A stretch of DNA of 64,000 nucleotides from Acidobacteriaceae bacterium KBS 89 (GTDB lineage: Bacteria; Acidobacteriota; Terriglobia; Terriglobales; Acidobacteriaceae). Numbering within the stretch: the stretch's first letter is position 1; every line of letters begins with the position of its first letter. The notes under the pieces were generated by a model that saw nothing but the letters and a program-made list of their open reading frames with translations, had not been told where the DNA came from and did not search any database. Where the stretch lies: contig KB906754.1 of NCBI GenBank assembly GCA_000381605.1, forward strand, positions 1,571,147 through 1,635,146, given 5' to 3'. Shown piece after piece: positions 9,084-20,605 of this stretch. Both the position numbers and the translations under genes were made by a program.

Positions 9084-9917
9084 ATGACCAGGCAACATCG
9101 CACCGCGATCCATCTCGTCCTTCTTGCCCTTCTAACGCTGTCGCCTGCATTTGCCCACGCTCAGTCCGCCACCCCGCCTCCCCCTTTCAACGGCATCGCC
9201 CACGTCGCCATTCGCGTTCACGACCTGGCCGCCTCCGTCGCCTTCTACGAGAAGCTCGGCTTCGAACAAGCCTTCGATCTCCGCAAGAACGACGTTCCCT
9301 ACGAGTCCTTCATCAAGATCAACGACAGCCAGTTCATCGAGCTCTATCCGGTAACCGAGCACGATCCCGCTGTCGGCTTCCTGCACCTGTGCTTCGAAGG
9401 CGCGGACCTCAACGCCATCTACGAGGACTACATCACCCACGGCCTCCACCCGACCGCAGTTCGCAAGGCCGGCGCAGGTAACCTGCTCTTCACCATGGCC
9501 GGTCCGCAGCAGCCATCGGGCCCGCAAAACATCGAGTACACCCAATACATGCCCGGCTCGCTACACAGCAACGACATAGGCAAACACCTCGGCCCTGACC
9601 GTGTGGCCACCAAGCTGATCGCCGTCGCGCTCGCCATGCAGGACCCAGCCACGGCCCGCGACTTCTACATCAACCAGCTCCACTTCAAACCCATCGCCAA
9701 CGACCAGATGGACCTTCACTTGCCCGGCGGGTCCGGTCAGGAGGTCGAGATCGTCGCCGCCCCCTTCGGCACCAAGGCCCGCCTCACCCTGAACTCACAA
9801 AATCTCGGGAAGGCCGCCCGCTATCTGCACAAAGAGGGAGTCGACGCCGTAAAGAACGGGGCCACCCTGACGATCACCGACCCCGACGGTAACGTCCTCC
9901 TGCTCGAAAATCGATAG
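9084..9917 (+). CDS. Secreted VOC-superfamily (glyoxalase-like) protein
   Basis: 277 residues with a signal peptide (about 1-26, ending AFAHAQ), so probably periplasmic. It holds two glyoxalase/dioxygenase-like betaalphabetabetabeta modules. The first opens IAHVAIRVHDLAASVAFYEKLGF and carries a probable metal ligand set (His in AHVAIR, Glu in FIELYP). The second opens with VALAMQDPATARDFYINQL and ends with DPDGNVLLLE. The family includes glyoxalase I, extradiol dioxygenases and antibiotic-binding proteins; the reaction here is not assignable. I chose ATG 9084 because AGAGGA lies 6 nt upstream and the signal peptide then starts the protein; the frame from 9027 needs a TTG. A secreted protein placed between prfA and prmC is unusual. 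Confidence 0.85.
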   Translation: MTRQHRTAIHLVLLALLTLSPAFAHAQSATPPPPFNGIAHVAIRVHDLAASVAFYEKLGFEQAFDLRKNDVPYESFIKINDSQFIELYPVTEHDPAVGFLHLCFEGADLNAIYEDYITHGLHPTAVRKAGAGNLLFTMAGPQQPSGPQNIEYTQYMPGSLHSNDIGKHLGPDRVATKLIAVALAMQDPATARDFYINQLHFKPIANDQMDLHLPGGSGQEVEIVAAPFGTKARLTLNSQNLGKAARYLHKEGVDAVKNGATLTITDPDGNVLLLENR

Positions 9918-9957
9918 CTCTCACGATCGAAGAGACAACGAACACGTCATCCTGCCA

Positions 9958-10824
9958 ATGAATCTCCGCCAGGCACTCACCGCTGCCGCCGCACAACTCG
10001 ACGTCGACCCTGACCTTGGGGACACGGCAGCGCGCGACGCCGAACTTCTCCTTCTCCACACCCTTCAAATAACCCGTGTCACTCTCCTCGCCTATCCCGA
10101 CCGCGAACTCACACCTGGTCAGGAAGCCCTGTACCAAAAAAACATCGATCGCCGGCTCCTCCACGAACCCATCCAATACATCACTGGCCAGCAGGAGTTC
10201 TACGGACTCCTGCTCCAAGTCACGCCCGCCGTACTCATCCCACGCCCGGAGACCGAACACCTTATCGAAGCGGTCTTGAACCATCTGCAAGCAGACGCGC
10301 CCCACAAGATCGCCGACATCGGCACAGGCTCCGGAGCCATCGCAATCGCTCTCGCCGTCAGCCTTCCCCAGGCCGACATCACCGCCCTCGACATCTCCAC
10401 GGAAGCCCTTGCCGTCGCCGCAGCCAACGCGCGCGAACACAAAGTAGACAACCGCATCAAATTCCTTCACTCCGACCTGCTATCGGCGCTCGCTCACGAA
10501 GCCGGGACCTTCGACGCCGTCGTCAGTAACCCGCCCTACATTCCCGAGACCGACCGCGACACCCTCCACCCCCAGGTCCGCGGCCACGAACCTGCCATCG
10601 CCCTCTTCAGCGGCGAAACTGGCTTAGATATCTATCGACGGCTCATTCCGCAGGCCCACAACGCACTCAAACCAAACGGCCTGCTCGCTCTGGAGATCGG
10701 CGACGGCCAGCGGGAAGCCATCGCCTCACTGCTTCAGGCGTGGCACAACGTCTCCTTTGTCAATGATCTCCAGCAAGTCCCCCGCGTCGCCCTCGCCCGA
10801 AGGCCAGCCGTTTCAGCGATTTAG
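9958..10824 (+). CDS. prmC: Peptide chain release factor N5-glutamine methyltransferase
   Basis: 288 residues. It transfers a methyl group from S-adenosylmethionine to the GGQ glutamine of release factors 1 and 2. The N-terminal helical domain binds the release factor. The Rossmann domain has the SAM motif DIGTGSGA (120-127), the acidic residue in DIS (145-147), and the substrate-gripping NPPY at 191-194. LIPRPETEHL (93-102) is the classic HemK/PrmC signature. No strong ribosome binding site precedes the ATG, which suggests dependence on upstream translation. Its substrate RF1 is encoded two genes upstream. Confidence 0.97.
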   Translation: MNLRQALTAAAAQLDVDPDLGDTAARDAELLLLHTLQITRVTLLAYPDRELTPGQEALYQKNIDRRLLHEPIQYITGQQEFYGLLLQVTPAVLIPRPETEHLIEAVLNHLQADAPHKIADIGTGSGAIAIALAVSLPQADITALDISTEALAVAAANAREHKVDNRIKFLHSDLLSALAHEAGTFDAVVSNPPYIPETDRDTLHPQVRGHEPAIALFSGETGLDIYRRLIPQAHNALKPNGLLALEIGDGQREAIASLLQAWHNVSFVNDLQQVPRVALARRPAVSAI

Positions 10825-10898
10825 TAAAATCCTTCCACGGCGCGACCACACCTGAAACCCTTCGCTCTGGCGTTCGTATAACATGTGGAGCGCACGGT

Positions 10899-11249
10899 AT
10901 GAGCAACCCTGAACTTCAAGACCATCTCTACTCGCTCGAAGAGCGTCTCCTCCACCCCGACCGCGAGTGCGACCGCACCGCCCTGGTCCCTCTCTTCGCC
11001 GAGGATTTCAAGGAGTTCTGCATCACCGGTCGTATCTTCAATCGCCACCAGGTCCTCGCCGCCCTGTTCAAGAGCGAACCGCGTCCGGCGACCATCCACA
11101 ACTACTACGTCGACCGCCTGGCGGACAACGTGGCGTTAGCCACCTATCGCGCCCAGACCGCGCTCGTCATCTCCCACCGATCCTCTCTGTGGGTCTTCCG
11201 TGATAATCGTTGGCAGCTTTTCTTCCATCAGGCCACCGTCGCCAACTAA
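10899..11249 (+). CDS. DUF4440/SnoaL-like small protein
   Basis: 116-residue soluble protein without a signal peptide. The pattern (HLYSLEERLLHPD at the start, LVPLFAEDFKEFCITGRIFNR in the middle, WVFRDNRWQLFFHQAT at the end) fits a cytosolic NTF2-fold DUF4440 protein. Such proteins often act as pocket-containing enzymes or unknown binding proteins. GGAG lies 8 nt before the ATG. It follows prmC in the same direction with a gap of 74 bases and may be cotranscribed. Confidence 0.8.
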   Translation: MSNPELQDHLYSLEERLLHPDRECDRTALVPLFAEDFKEFCITGRIFNRHQVLAALFKSEPRPATIHNYYVDRLADNVALATYRAQTALVISHRSSLWVFRDNRWQLFFHQATVAN

Positions 11250-11318
11250 TGATTCGGACGTTGGAAAGGCCCCCCAAAAGGAGAGCGGATCAGATATCAC
11301 GTCTGCTACCCTCCCTTC

Positions 11319-13124
11319 ATGCGCTCAAAGTTTCTCCTCCTGCTCCTGTCCGCCGGCATCACAGTTCCCGCCTCGCACCTCCTGCCCGCCCAATCCGCCG
11401 CCACCACCTCCGTCGACTCTCGCCTCGCGGCCCAAAACGCTCTCTTTGAAGAGCTCTATCAGGCCGACCTCAAGAACGCCCCCGAGCGCGCCACCGCCTA
11501 CGGAGATTACCGCTACAACGATCAGCTCTCCGACCGCTCCCTCGCCGCCATCGATCGCCGCCACGCAGCCGACGTCGCCAACCTCGCCCGCCTCAAAGGC
11601 ATCTCCACCACCGGCTTCCCCGAGCAGGACATCCTCTCCCACGACCTCCTCACCCGCGTCCTCCAGCAACGTCTCGACGACTACGACCTCAAAGAATTCG
11701 AGATGCCCGTCGACCAGATGAATGGCGTACACACCGCCCTGGCCGACCTTCCGCTCGCCATGCCGTTCGACTCCGTCAAGCACTACGAGGACTACATCGC
11801 ACGCCTCCACCAGATTCCCCGTGTCCTGGCTCAGACCACTGAGACCCTCCGCGCCGGCATGAAAGACAACCTGATGCCCGTCCGCTTCCTGCTCGAAAAG
11901 GTCCCCGGCCAATGCAACGGCATCATCGAGGCAGACCCCTTCCTCATTCCCACAAAGAAGTACCCCGCCAGCATCTCGCCTGAAGAACAAAAACGCCTCA
12001 CCGCCGAGATCACCGCGGCCGTCAATCAGGACGTCATCCCCGCATACCGCGCCTTCGCCGCCTTCATCACAACTGACTACGCCCCACACGGCCGCACCAC
12101 CCTCGCCGTCACCTCGCTGCCCGACGGCGCAAAGCGGTATCAAAACGACATCGTCGGCCGCACCACCACCCACCTGACGCCAGAACAGATCCATACCCTA
12201 GGCTTGAACGAAGTCGCTCGCATCACCGCCGAGATGACCACCCTCGCCCACAAGGCGGGCTTCGCAGACCTCGCCGCCTTCCGCGCCTCCATCAACAGCG
12301 ACCCCAAGTGGACACCCACCTCCGCCGAGCAGATCCTCGACGACTACCGCCGCTACATCGCGCAGATGCAGCCCAAGCTTCCGCAGCTCTTCACCTTCAT
12401 CCCCGGCAGCCCCGTCACCGTCGAAGCCATCCCCGTCTTCCAGTCAGCCGATTCGACTCACTACCAGACCGGAACGCCCGACGGGAAACGCCCAGGCCGA
12501 GTCAGCGTCGCCACCAGCGACTACGCCCACCGCACCCTCCTCCTCGACGAGGCCGTCGCCTACCACGAAGGCATCCCCGGCCACCACATGCAACTCTCCG
12601 TCCAGCAGCAGCTCAAAGGTCTTCCCAAGTTCCGCCTCCACACCGGCTTCGCCGCCTACTCCGAAGGCTGGGCACTCTACGCCGAACAGCTTGGCAAAGA
12701 GGTCGGCTTCTACCAGGACCCCGTCAGCGATTACGGCCGCCTCGACTCTGAACTCTTCCGCGCCGTTCGCCTCGTCGTCGACACCGGCATCCACTCCATG
12801 GGCTGGACGCGCGATCAGGTAGTCGACTACATGCGCAAGAACGACGTCAACGAGCCACTCATCCAGTCCGAAACCGACCGTTACATCGCCTGGCCCGCAC
12901 AGGCCTGCTCCTACAAACTAGGCCAACTCAAGATCATCGAACTCCGCGAGCGCGCCAAAAAAGAACTGGGCCCCAAGTTCGACATCCGCACCTTCCACGA
13001 CGAGATCCTCAGCGGCGGCGGCCTCCCTCTCGACATGCTCGACGCACGCACCACACAATGGATCGCCGTCCAAAAAGCGAAGCCAAACGGAATAGTAAGT
13101 ACCGGCGTTCCAGTCGTTCCCTAG
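11319..13124 (+). CDS. DUF885 family secreted peptidase-like protein
   Basis: 601 residues with an N-terminal signal peptide (about 1-25, LLLLLSAGITVPAS). The signature AYHEGIPGHHMQ has its HEGIPGHH at residues 416-423, with a second motif YSEGWALYAE at 447-456. These are the zinc-site motifs of the DUF885 family, which is related to thermolysin/M32-like metallopeptidases. It is most likely a periplasmic metallopeptidase of unknown substrate. Acidobacteria carry many copies. It converges with the molybdoenzyme gene: the two stop codons overlap at 13121-13124. Confidence 0.87.
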   Translation: MRSKFLLLLLSAGITVPASHLLPAQSAATTSVDSRLAAQNALFEELYQADLKNAPERATAYGDYRYNDQLSDRSLAAIDRRHAADVANLARLKGISTTGFPEQDILSHDLLTRVLQQRLDDYDLKEFEMPVDQMNGVHTALADLPLAMPFDSVKHYEDYIARLHQIPRVLAQTTETLRAGMKDNLMPVRFLLEKVPGQCNGIIEADPFLIPTKKYPASISPEEQKRLTAEITAAVNQDVIPAYRAFAAFITTDYAPHGRTTLAVTSLPDGAKRYQNDIVGRTTTHLTPEQIHTLGLNEVARITAEMTTLAHKAGFADLAAFRASINSDPKWTPTSAEQILDDYRRYIAQMQPKLPQLFTFIPGSPVTVEAIPVFQSADSTHYQTGTPDGKRPGRVSVATSDYAHRTLLLDEAVAYHEGIPGHHMQLSVQQQLKGLPKFRLHTGFAAYSEGWALYAEQLGKEVGFYQDPVSDYGRLDSELFRAVRLVVDTGIHSMGWTRDQVVDYMRKNDVNEPLIQSETDRYIAWPAQACSYKLGQLKIIELRERAKKELGPKFDIRTFHDEILSGGGLPLDMLDARTTQWIAVQKAKPNGIVSTGVPVVP

Positions 13125-14350
13125 AGACCCGCGTACCAGTCGTACCCCAGTTTCGTCCAGTAATCATCGGGCTGCATATCTGTATACGCAATCAACCCGA
13201 TGCGCTTGATCTGTTTGTAACCGTATTTGATCGGCATATGTAACCGAATCGGTGCGCCATGCCATTGCGTCAGCAGCCTGCCCGCCATCTCGGTCACCAG
13301 CAGACTCTGCGGATGCTGGCACGCCTGCAAACTAAACCCGCAATAGTAGTCCCCATCCGGCGTCTCCATATAAACATATTTGGGCAACGACCCATCCGCC
13401 CTACGCGCCGGTGGATACTTCGCCATCAAATCCGCCAGCCGATACCCGCCCCAATGCACCACTTGACTCCAGCCCTCAATGCACTTGAACTCCGTCACCA
13501 GCTCCTGGTGCGGCAGGCTCGTCACGTCATCCATCGTCAACAACAGCCCGGGTGTCCCTGAATCGAGCGTATTGTCTGACATACCGGCCTCCTCCTGCCC
13601 ACGCGGCCGCTTGTCTCCCTGCGATTTCTTCAGATCCGCAAGCGCCCTTTCGAAGGCCGGAGGCAACTTCGTCTCCTCTTTCTTTTCGCCACTTCCAGCA
13701 ACCATCGTGCTAGCCGGGCCACCCTGCATCATCGGCCCCTCTCCCGCTCCGGCATCGCTGTTCGAGTCGACCTTCGCCTCATCCTTCGGCGCCACCTTCG
13801 TATCATGCTACACCGGCGCGGGCTCCTTCTTCGCGGCATACTTGTACTCCCACGCCGTCACATCATCGAAATACTGCGGAAACTGCTTCGCATTCTCCAC
13901 CCCTACCAACTGCAGCCGATAGCTCTCCGGCACCAGGTCCATCTTCAACCCATAGTTTCCATTCGTCCTCAGCTCCATCGATCTGCTGACCGGATACGTT
14001 GGCGCCAACCCGCGCTCATCAAAAACCGCGCGCGAAACCTTTGCATTGAAGTTCACCATCCTCCGCAGCGGCCGTGGAATCAACTGATCGCCAGGGCTGC
14101 GATCGATCCATCGATAAAACCCATACTCACCCGCCGCTGCAGCTGCAGCCACCAAAAAACTTCGCCGAGTCCGCGTTCCCGACTCCGCCCGCACCGCCGC
14201 ATCCAGCGACTCCACCTCTCGCGAATCTCGCCGCTCTCTATCTCCATCCTTCTCCCAATCGCGCTCCCTCTCATCCTCGCGATCCTTGCGCTTCTCCTCC
14301 CACTTACGCCGTTCTTCCTGTTCCTTGCGCTCCTCCTGTCCGTCGCTCAT
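13121..14350 (-). pseudogene. YedY/MsrP-like molybdopterin oxidoreductase gene with in-frame TAG
   Basis: Two open frames, 14350-13808 (180 residues) and 13795-13121 (224 residues), are in the same frame, separated only by a TAG at 13810-13808 and four codons. Joined they give a sulfite-oxidase-fold enzyme of about 409 residues. The first part has a charged coiled-coil N-terminus, a twin-arginine-like RTRRSFLV at 60-67, and the LAPTYPVSRSMELR region. The second has FKCIEGWS, with the cysteine that ligates molybdenum, and ends YWTKLGYDWYAGL as in intact homologues. The TAG lies in an insertion of about 100 residues, rich in Lys/Glu/Gly, between AWEYKYAA and the TMDDV strand. The start overlaps the upstream cytochrome gene as ATGA. 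It may be a recent nonsense mutation, a sequencing error, two separately translated halves (GTG at 13795), or readthrough. Confidence 0.8.
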
Positions 14351-15264
14351 CGCGCACTCCTCTCTTCCTCAAGCGGCACCTTCGCCGCCGGAACAATCTC
14401 ATACCCGCTCACCATCGAACGAAAGTTGTTCCATCCCGCGAGCAACACCTGCACCACATGCACCACAAAAAACGCACAAAATCCCATCGTCAGCCAGAAG
14501 TGCTCCCACCGCGCCATCTCATATCCACCCAGCAGCGTCGTCACCCAGTGCACCTGCGTCGGCTTGTAGATGGAAAGCCCCGTTACCAGCGACCCCAGCC
14601 CCATCAGGATCACCGCGCTGTAAGCGATCCTCTGCGCACCGTTGTACTTCTTCTGCGGCGGCAAGCCCTTCCGCAGATGCAGATCAACCAGCGTCACCTG
14701 AATTGCGTCCCGCACCGACCGACGTTCCGGCACCAGCAGCCGCCACTCCCCCGAGATCCACAGATACGCCACATACAGAATCCCGTTGATCGCAAACAGC
14801 CACATGAAGAAGAAGTGATACCCCAACCCCTCCGTCACCCGGTACGGGGCGTTGATCTCCTTCCAAAACCACGGTGGAAACAGCCTTACCAGCGTCAGCG
14901 ATCCAATGCCCACCCGGTACACCGCATGCGGATGCTGGTACGCATTGTCCGAATCGTTCCAATAGATCAGCAACCCGCTCCAGATCATCGTGAACAGCAC
15001 TGGAAAGTTCACCCAGTGCATCCATCGAATCGCCAGCGGATGCTTCTTTTCCAGGCGTATCGTCGCCACCGCAGGCGCCGGCACTGTCGCGCCCACCACG
15101 GGATCAGGCGCAGTGCAAAGCGAAGGGGAAACGGAATCGGCTATGGCCTCATTCCCCGCAACCGGCAAAGCCGCCGGGATTGCCTCTGCGCTCTCTGCAC
15201 CACGCGCAGCTACCGGCTCGCCCGGTTCAATCGTCCCGCCCCCGTCCATCGGATCCTCTGGCAT
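14347..15264 (-). CDS. Cytochrome b561-type membrane subunit
   Basis: 305 residues: an Ala/Pro-rich cytosolic N-terminus (about 1-70), then four or five membrane helices with histidines placed as haem b ligands (RWMHWVNF, GYHFFFMW, WEHFWLTMGF, VVHVVQVLLAGW). This is the bacterial/nickel-hydrogenase type cytochrome b561 family, which passes electrons between quinol and a periplasmic partner. Its last bases overlap the start of the molybdopterin oxidoreductase gene (ATGA, 14347-14350), so it is the probable membrane electron partner of that enzyme. I start at 15264, where GGGAG lies 5 nt upstream; longer frames exist to 15306. Confidence 0.85.
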   Translation of the reverse strand: MPEDPMDGGGTIEPGEPVAARGAESAEAIPAALPVAGNEAIADSVSPSLCTAPDPVVGATVPAPAVATIRLEKKHPLAIRWMHWVNFPVLFTMIWSGLLIYWNDSDNAYQHPHAVYRVGIGSLTLVRLFPPWFWKEINAPYRVTEGLGYHFFFMWLFAINGILYVAYLWISGEWRLLVPERRSVRDAIQVTLVDLHLRKGLPPQKKYNGAQRIAYSAVILMGLGSLVTGLSIYKPTQVHWVTTLLGGYEMARWEHFWLTMGFCAFFVVHVVQVLLAGWNNFRSMVSGYEIVPAAKVPLEEERSAR

Positions 15265-15372
15265 TTGAGCTCCCATTCTGCGTTCCCGCGCATGGCATCT
15301 ACTCAAGTATCGTTCGAACCCTTAGATTGGATTTACCCCTCGCAGGTTACGCCCTATTTTTCGCCTAGGCGA

Positions 15373-15762
15373 TTACCGTAATCCCACTCGGACCTTCGCG
15401 CCCGACCCGTCCACGAACGTAACTTCCTTTGCACTCATCACCGCCGGCGTCTTCCCGCCCGTGCCCTCCACCGGAAACACTGCGGCCCTATCCGCATTCG
15501 TCCAGCACATCATCCCGGTAAGGCAAAACAGATGCTGCGGAACACCAGGCAGCCCATTCCAACCCTGCACCAGAACAAACTCGTGCCGCGCCGAATCCTC
15601 CACCATCACGTCGTTCGAATAGTTGATGTACAGCCGCGCGCCATCCTGCACAACGCCGTTCCGCTCCAACTTGCCCAGCGGGTCGCGCACAAAGATCCTT
15701 TGCCGAAACACTGCCACAAAGACCACAAGCAACAACGTCCCGACGATAAGAATCTTCCTCAA
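15373..15762 (-). CDS. Small hypothetical protein with one membrane anchor
   Basis: 129 residues starting at a TTG (15762), one base after the TAA of the upstream flavoprotein gene, with GAGGAG 11 nt before it. An N-terminal hydrophobic segment (KILIVGTLLLVVFVAVF) is followed by a small soluble domain, probably periplasmic, with a Cys pair around FCLTGMMCW and a C-terminal strand-rich end. I recognise no family. The tight junction implies translational coupling and a shared role with the flavoprotein. The longer frame to 15846 would overlap that gene by 83 bases and is less likely. Confidence 0.6.
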   Translation of the reverse strand: MRKILIVGTLLLVVFVAVFRQRIFVRDPLGKLERNGVVQDGARLYINYSNDVMVEDSARHEFVLVQGWNGLPGVPQHLFCLTGMMCWTNADRAAVFPVEGTGGKTPAVMSAKEVTFVDGSGAKVRVGLR

Positions 15763-15763
15763 C

Positions 15764-17467
15764 TTATTTCTTCTCCTCGTGATACTCCTGCTCTGTGTTA
15801 ATCCCCCAGAGCGCTGCCTTATCAACATGCCCAGCCACAAGCCCATCCACCACCGTCATCGCCGTCAACATGCTGTGGTCCTGGTTGTTGTACTTATGCA
15901 TCCCGTTTCTTCCCACCAGAAACAGATTCTCAAACCCATCGGTGAACTCACGCAATTCCTCGAAACGGTCATATGTCCCGAAGTACGCCGGATACGTCTT
16001 CGGCACTCGCACCACATGTCCGTCCAACACGTCCTTGGCGTTCAAAATCCCGATCTTCGCCACCTCGGCGATCGCAAACTTCTTCAACTCTTCATCCGGC
16101 ATCTTCCACAAGTCATCCGTGTCGTAACAAAAATACTCGAGCCCAATCCACACCTTCGTCGGATCGGCCACCAGGTACGGGCTCCAGTTATTGAAGATTT
16201 GTAACCGTCCTAGGACCACATCCGGCTCCTGCACATAAATCCACGTGTCCTTCAACAGTCCGCCATCCGGCTCCTTCACCTTCAGCCTGTCCACCAGCAG
16301 CCCAACAGTAATAAAGTCGCGATACTGCAGCCCCGCGCTCACCTCGCGAACATTTGCAGGAACAGTGGCGTCCATCGCCTCCACCAAGTCGCGCATCGGC
16401 ATCGTCGAAAAAAAATAATCTCCCGCAAATGTCTGCCGCTCGCCACTCTCATTCACTGCATCAATCGAAACCACCCGCTGTACGCCCCCCTCCACCGAGC
16501 AGTGGATCCGATCCACCTTCCACCCCATGTGGATCTCTCCACACTTCTCCCTTATCTGGTCCGCCACATGCTCCCACAGCTGTCCCGGACCAAACTTCGG
16601 ATACATGAACCGTTCGATCAGACTCGTGTCCGTCCCCTTCTGCGCCAGATCACCGTGGCCCTTCTTCTTCCCGCCGAACGCATTCTTCACAAAGTGCTTC
16701 ACCGCCGTCGTCAGACTCAGCCCCTTGATCCGCTGCGCTCCCCACTCCGCAGAGATCTCGTTGCACGGCGTCCCCCACACCTTCTCCGTATAGCTCTTGA
16801 AGAACGTCAGATACAGTTGCCGTCCAAATCGGTTGATCAGAAAGTCCTCAAGACTCTTCTCCGGCGCGATCTGGCTCACACGCGACCTCATATAGCTTGT
16901 CCCCACCCGAAACGTCCGCATCAGCCCGAGATTCTTCAACGTAGTCCCGGTCAGCGTAATCGGATAGTCGAAGAACTTCCGCAGATAGTAGATCCTGCTC
17001 TTCCGCGGACGAATCAGCATGACCAGATCGGGGTCCGACGGCAGGTCATGCAGCTCCACCGCCGCCGCCTCATCTTCCTGCTCCTCCTCAACCTCATCCA
17101 CATTGACGTGGTGAAGAATCGGCCCGGCCCCCCGCAGCACCGGCTCTTCATGCAAATGAGCGGGCACTGTGACCACCCTGGTTTTGCCCTGATAACTGAT
17201 CTCGGTTCCACTACCAGAATCACCCGAGACCGCGACCTCGGGCGGCATCAGGTCCACCCACCACTGCATCACCCGGTCGCTCTTGGAAAAAAACCGGTGG
17301 CCCCCGATGTCCATCCGGTTGCCTTTGTACTTGATCGTCCGCGAGATCCCGCCAATCTCGTCACTTGCTTCCAAAATGATCGGTTGAATATCCGTTCGCC
17401 GCAGCAGCTCCAGCCCCGCCGTCAAGCCCGCAGGCCCCGCTCCAATAATGATCGCCCGTCTACCCAT
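15764..17467 (-). CDS. FAD-dependent oxidoreductase, UDP-galactopyranose-mutase/protoporphyrinogen-oxidase-like
   Basis: 567 residues. The N-terminus has a dinucleotide-binding fold ([13 protein letters not shown], 6-18) and the amine-oxidase-like [18 protein letters not shown] followed by GGHRFF, a signature shared with UDP-galactopyranose mutases. The C-terminal FAD contact is [18 protein letters not shown]. Homologues usually lie near polysaccharide genes and are annotated only as NAD(P)/FAD-dependent oxidoreductases; the substrate is unknown. About residues 92-150 form an extra acidic segment ([15 protein letters not shown]). The stop codon is one base from the start of the small membrane protein gene. 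No strong ribosome binding site is seen. Confidence 0.82.
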   Translation of the reverse strand: MGRRAIIIGAGPAGLTAGLELLRRTDIQPIILEASDEIGGISRTIKYKGNRMDIGGHRFFSKSDRVMQWWVDLMPPEVAVSGDSGSGTEISYQGKTRVVTVPAHLHEEPVLRGAGPILHHVNVDEVEEEQEDEAAAVELHDLPSDPDLVMLIRPRKSRIYYLRKFFDYPITLTGTTLKNLGLMRTFRVGTSYMRSRVSQIAPEKSLEDFLINRFGRQLYLTFFKSYTEKVWGTPCNEISAEWGAQRIKGLSLTTAVKHFVKNAFGGKKKGHGDLAQKGTDTSLIERFMYPKFGPGQLWEHVADQIREKCGEIHMGWKVDRIHCSVEGGVQRVVSIDAVNESGERQTFAGDYFFSTMPMRDLVEAMDATVPANVREVSAGLQYRDFITVGLLVDRLKVKEPDGGLLKDTWIYVQEPDVVLGRLQIFNNWSPYLVADPTKVWIGLEYFCYDTDDLWKMPDEELKKFAIAEVAKIGILNAKDVLDGHVVRVPKTYPAYFGTYDRFEELREFTDGFENLFLVGRNGMHKYNNQDHSMLTAMTVVDGLVAGHVDKAALWGINTEQEYHEEKK

Positions 17468-17538
17468 ATCCAGCTTTTCAGTATACGGATCGACTACACT
17501 CTCCGGCGGCCCGCATCATCTGGCTCACAGAAATCGAA

Positions 17539-17739
17539 GTGCGACGGCTCCTCGGCTCCTACCTCTGGCGCGACGCAGTCAAGGCTCGCACCGACGACTC
17601 TCCCGAACAGAAGAGGCTCGAAGTGAAAGCGGTTGTCCACAAATCCGACCCGTACGTCGCCATCCTTAAAAACGATCAGTACAAATCGCTGGTCAACCGC
17701 ATTGCACTCCTCTCAGAGATTGGGCAATCCATCGTCTGA
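17539..17739 (+). CDS. Possible small ORF resembling the C-terminus of a Phd-type antitoxin
   Basis: A 66-residue frame beginning with GTG between two minus-strand genes. The end reads HKSDPYVAILKNDQYKSLVNR followed by ALLSEI, which resembles the closing strand-helix of Phd/YefM antitoxins (pattern: P-hydrophobic-A-hydrophobic-L, then Y..L). There is no clear ribosome binding site and no toxin gene beside it. It could be a gene remnant or chance. Its stop abuts the clpB stop codon at 17740. Confidence 0.3.
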   Translation: MRRLLGSYLWRDAVKARTDDSPEQKRLEVKAVVHKSDPYVAILKNDQYKSLVNRIALLSEIGQSIV

Positions 17740-20394
<2,655 letters not shown>

Positions 20395-20438
20395 ATCTAC
20401 CTCTCAAATCAATGATTTTTAGCTTTTCGCTTTAATTA

Positions 20439-20468
20439 GACGCGTGAAGATCCAATAAGATGCGTGAA
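20439..20468 (-). promoter_or_regulatory. Direct repeat upstream of clpB
   Basis: GACGCGTGAA (20439-20448) and GATGCGTGAA (20459-20468) are repeated 20 bp apart, two helical turns, 45-75 bases upstream of the clpB start. An inverted repeat GTGAC-aataa-GTCAC follows at 20471-20485. This is neither the CIRCE nor the HAIR heat-shock operator sequence. It could be a binding site for an unknown regulator. Confidence 0.35.
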
Positions 20469-20605
20469 ATGTGACAATAAGTCACTCACATTTACCCCGA
20501 GCCCTACCCCAACCCTTTCCCCAACAAACCAACCCCGTCTAACCCATTCAAAAACATCCTCCAACTCGGATTTCACGATACTCTCTGACTGTCCCTCCAT
20601 CCACC

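Noticed and set aside
13808..13810. Recoding of the TAG as selenocysteine or pyrrolysine
   Set aside because: Selenocysteine uses TGA, and there is no sign of pyrrolysine genes in the window. Nonsense mutation, read error or suppression are simpler.
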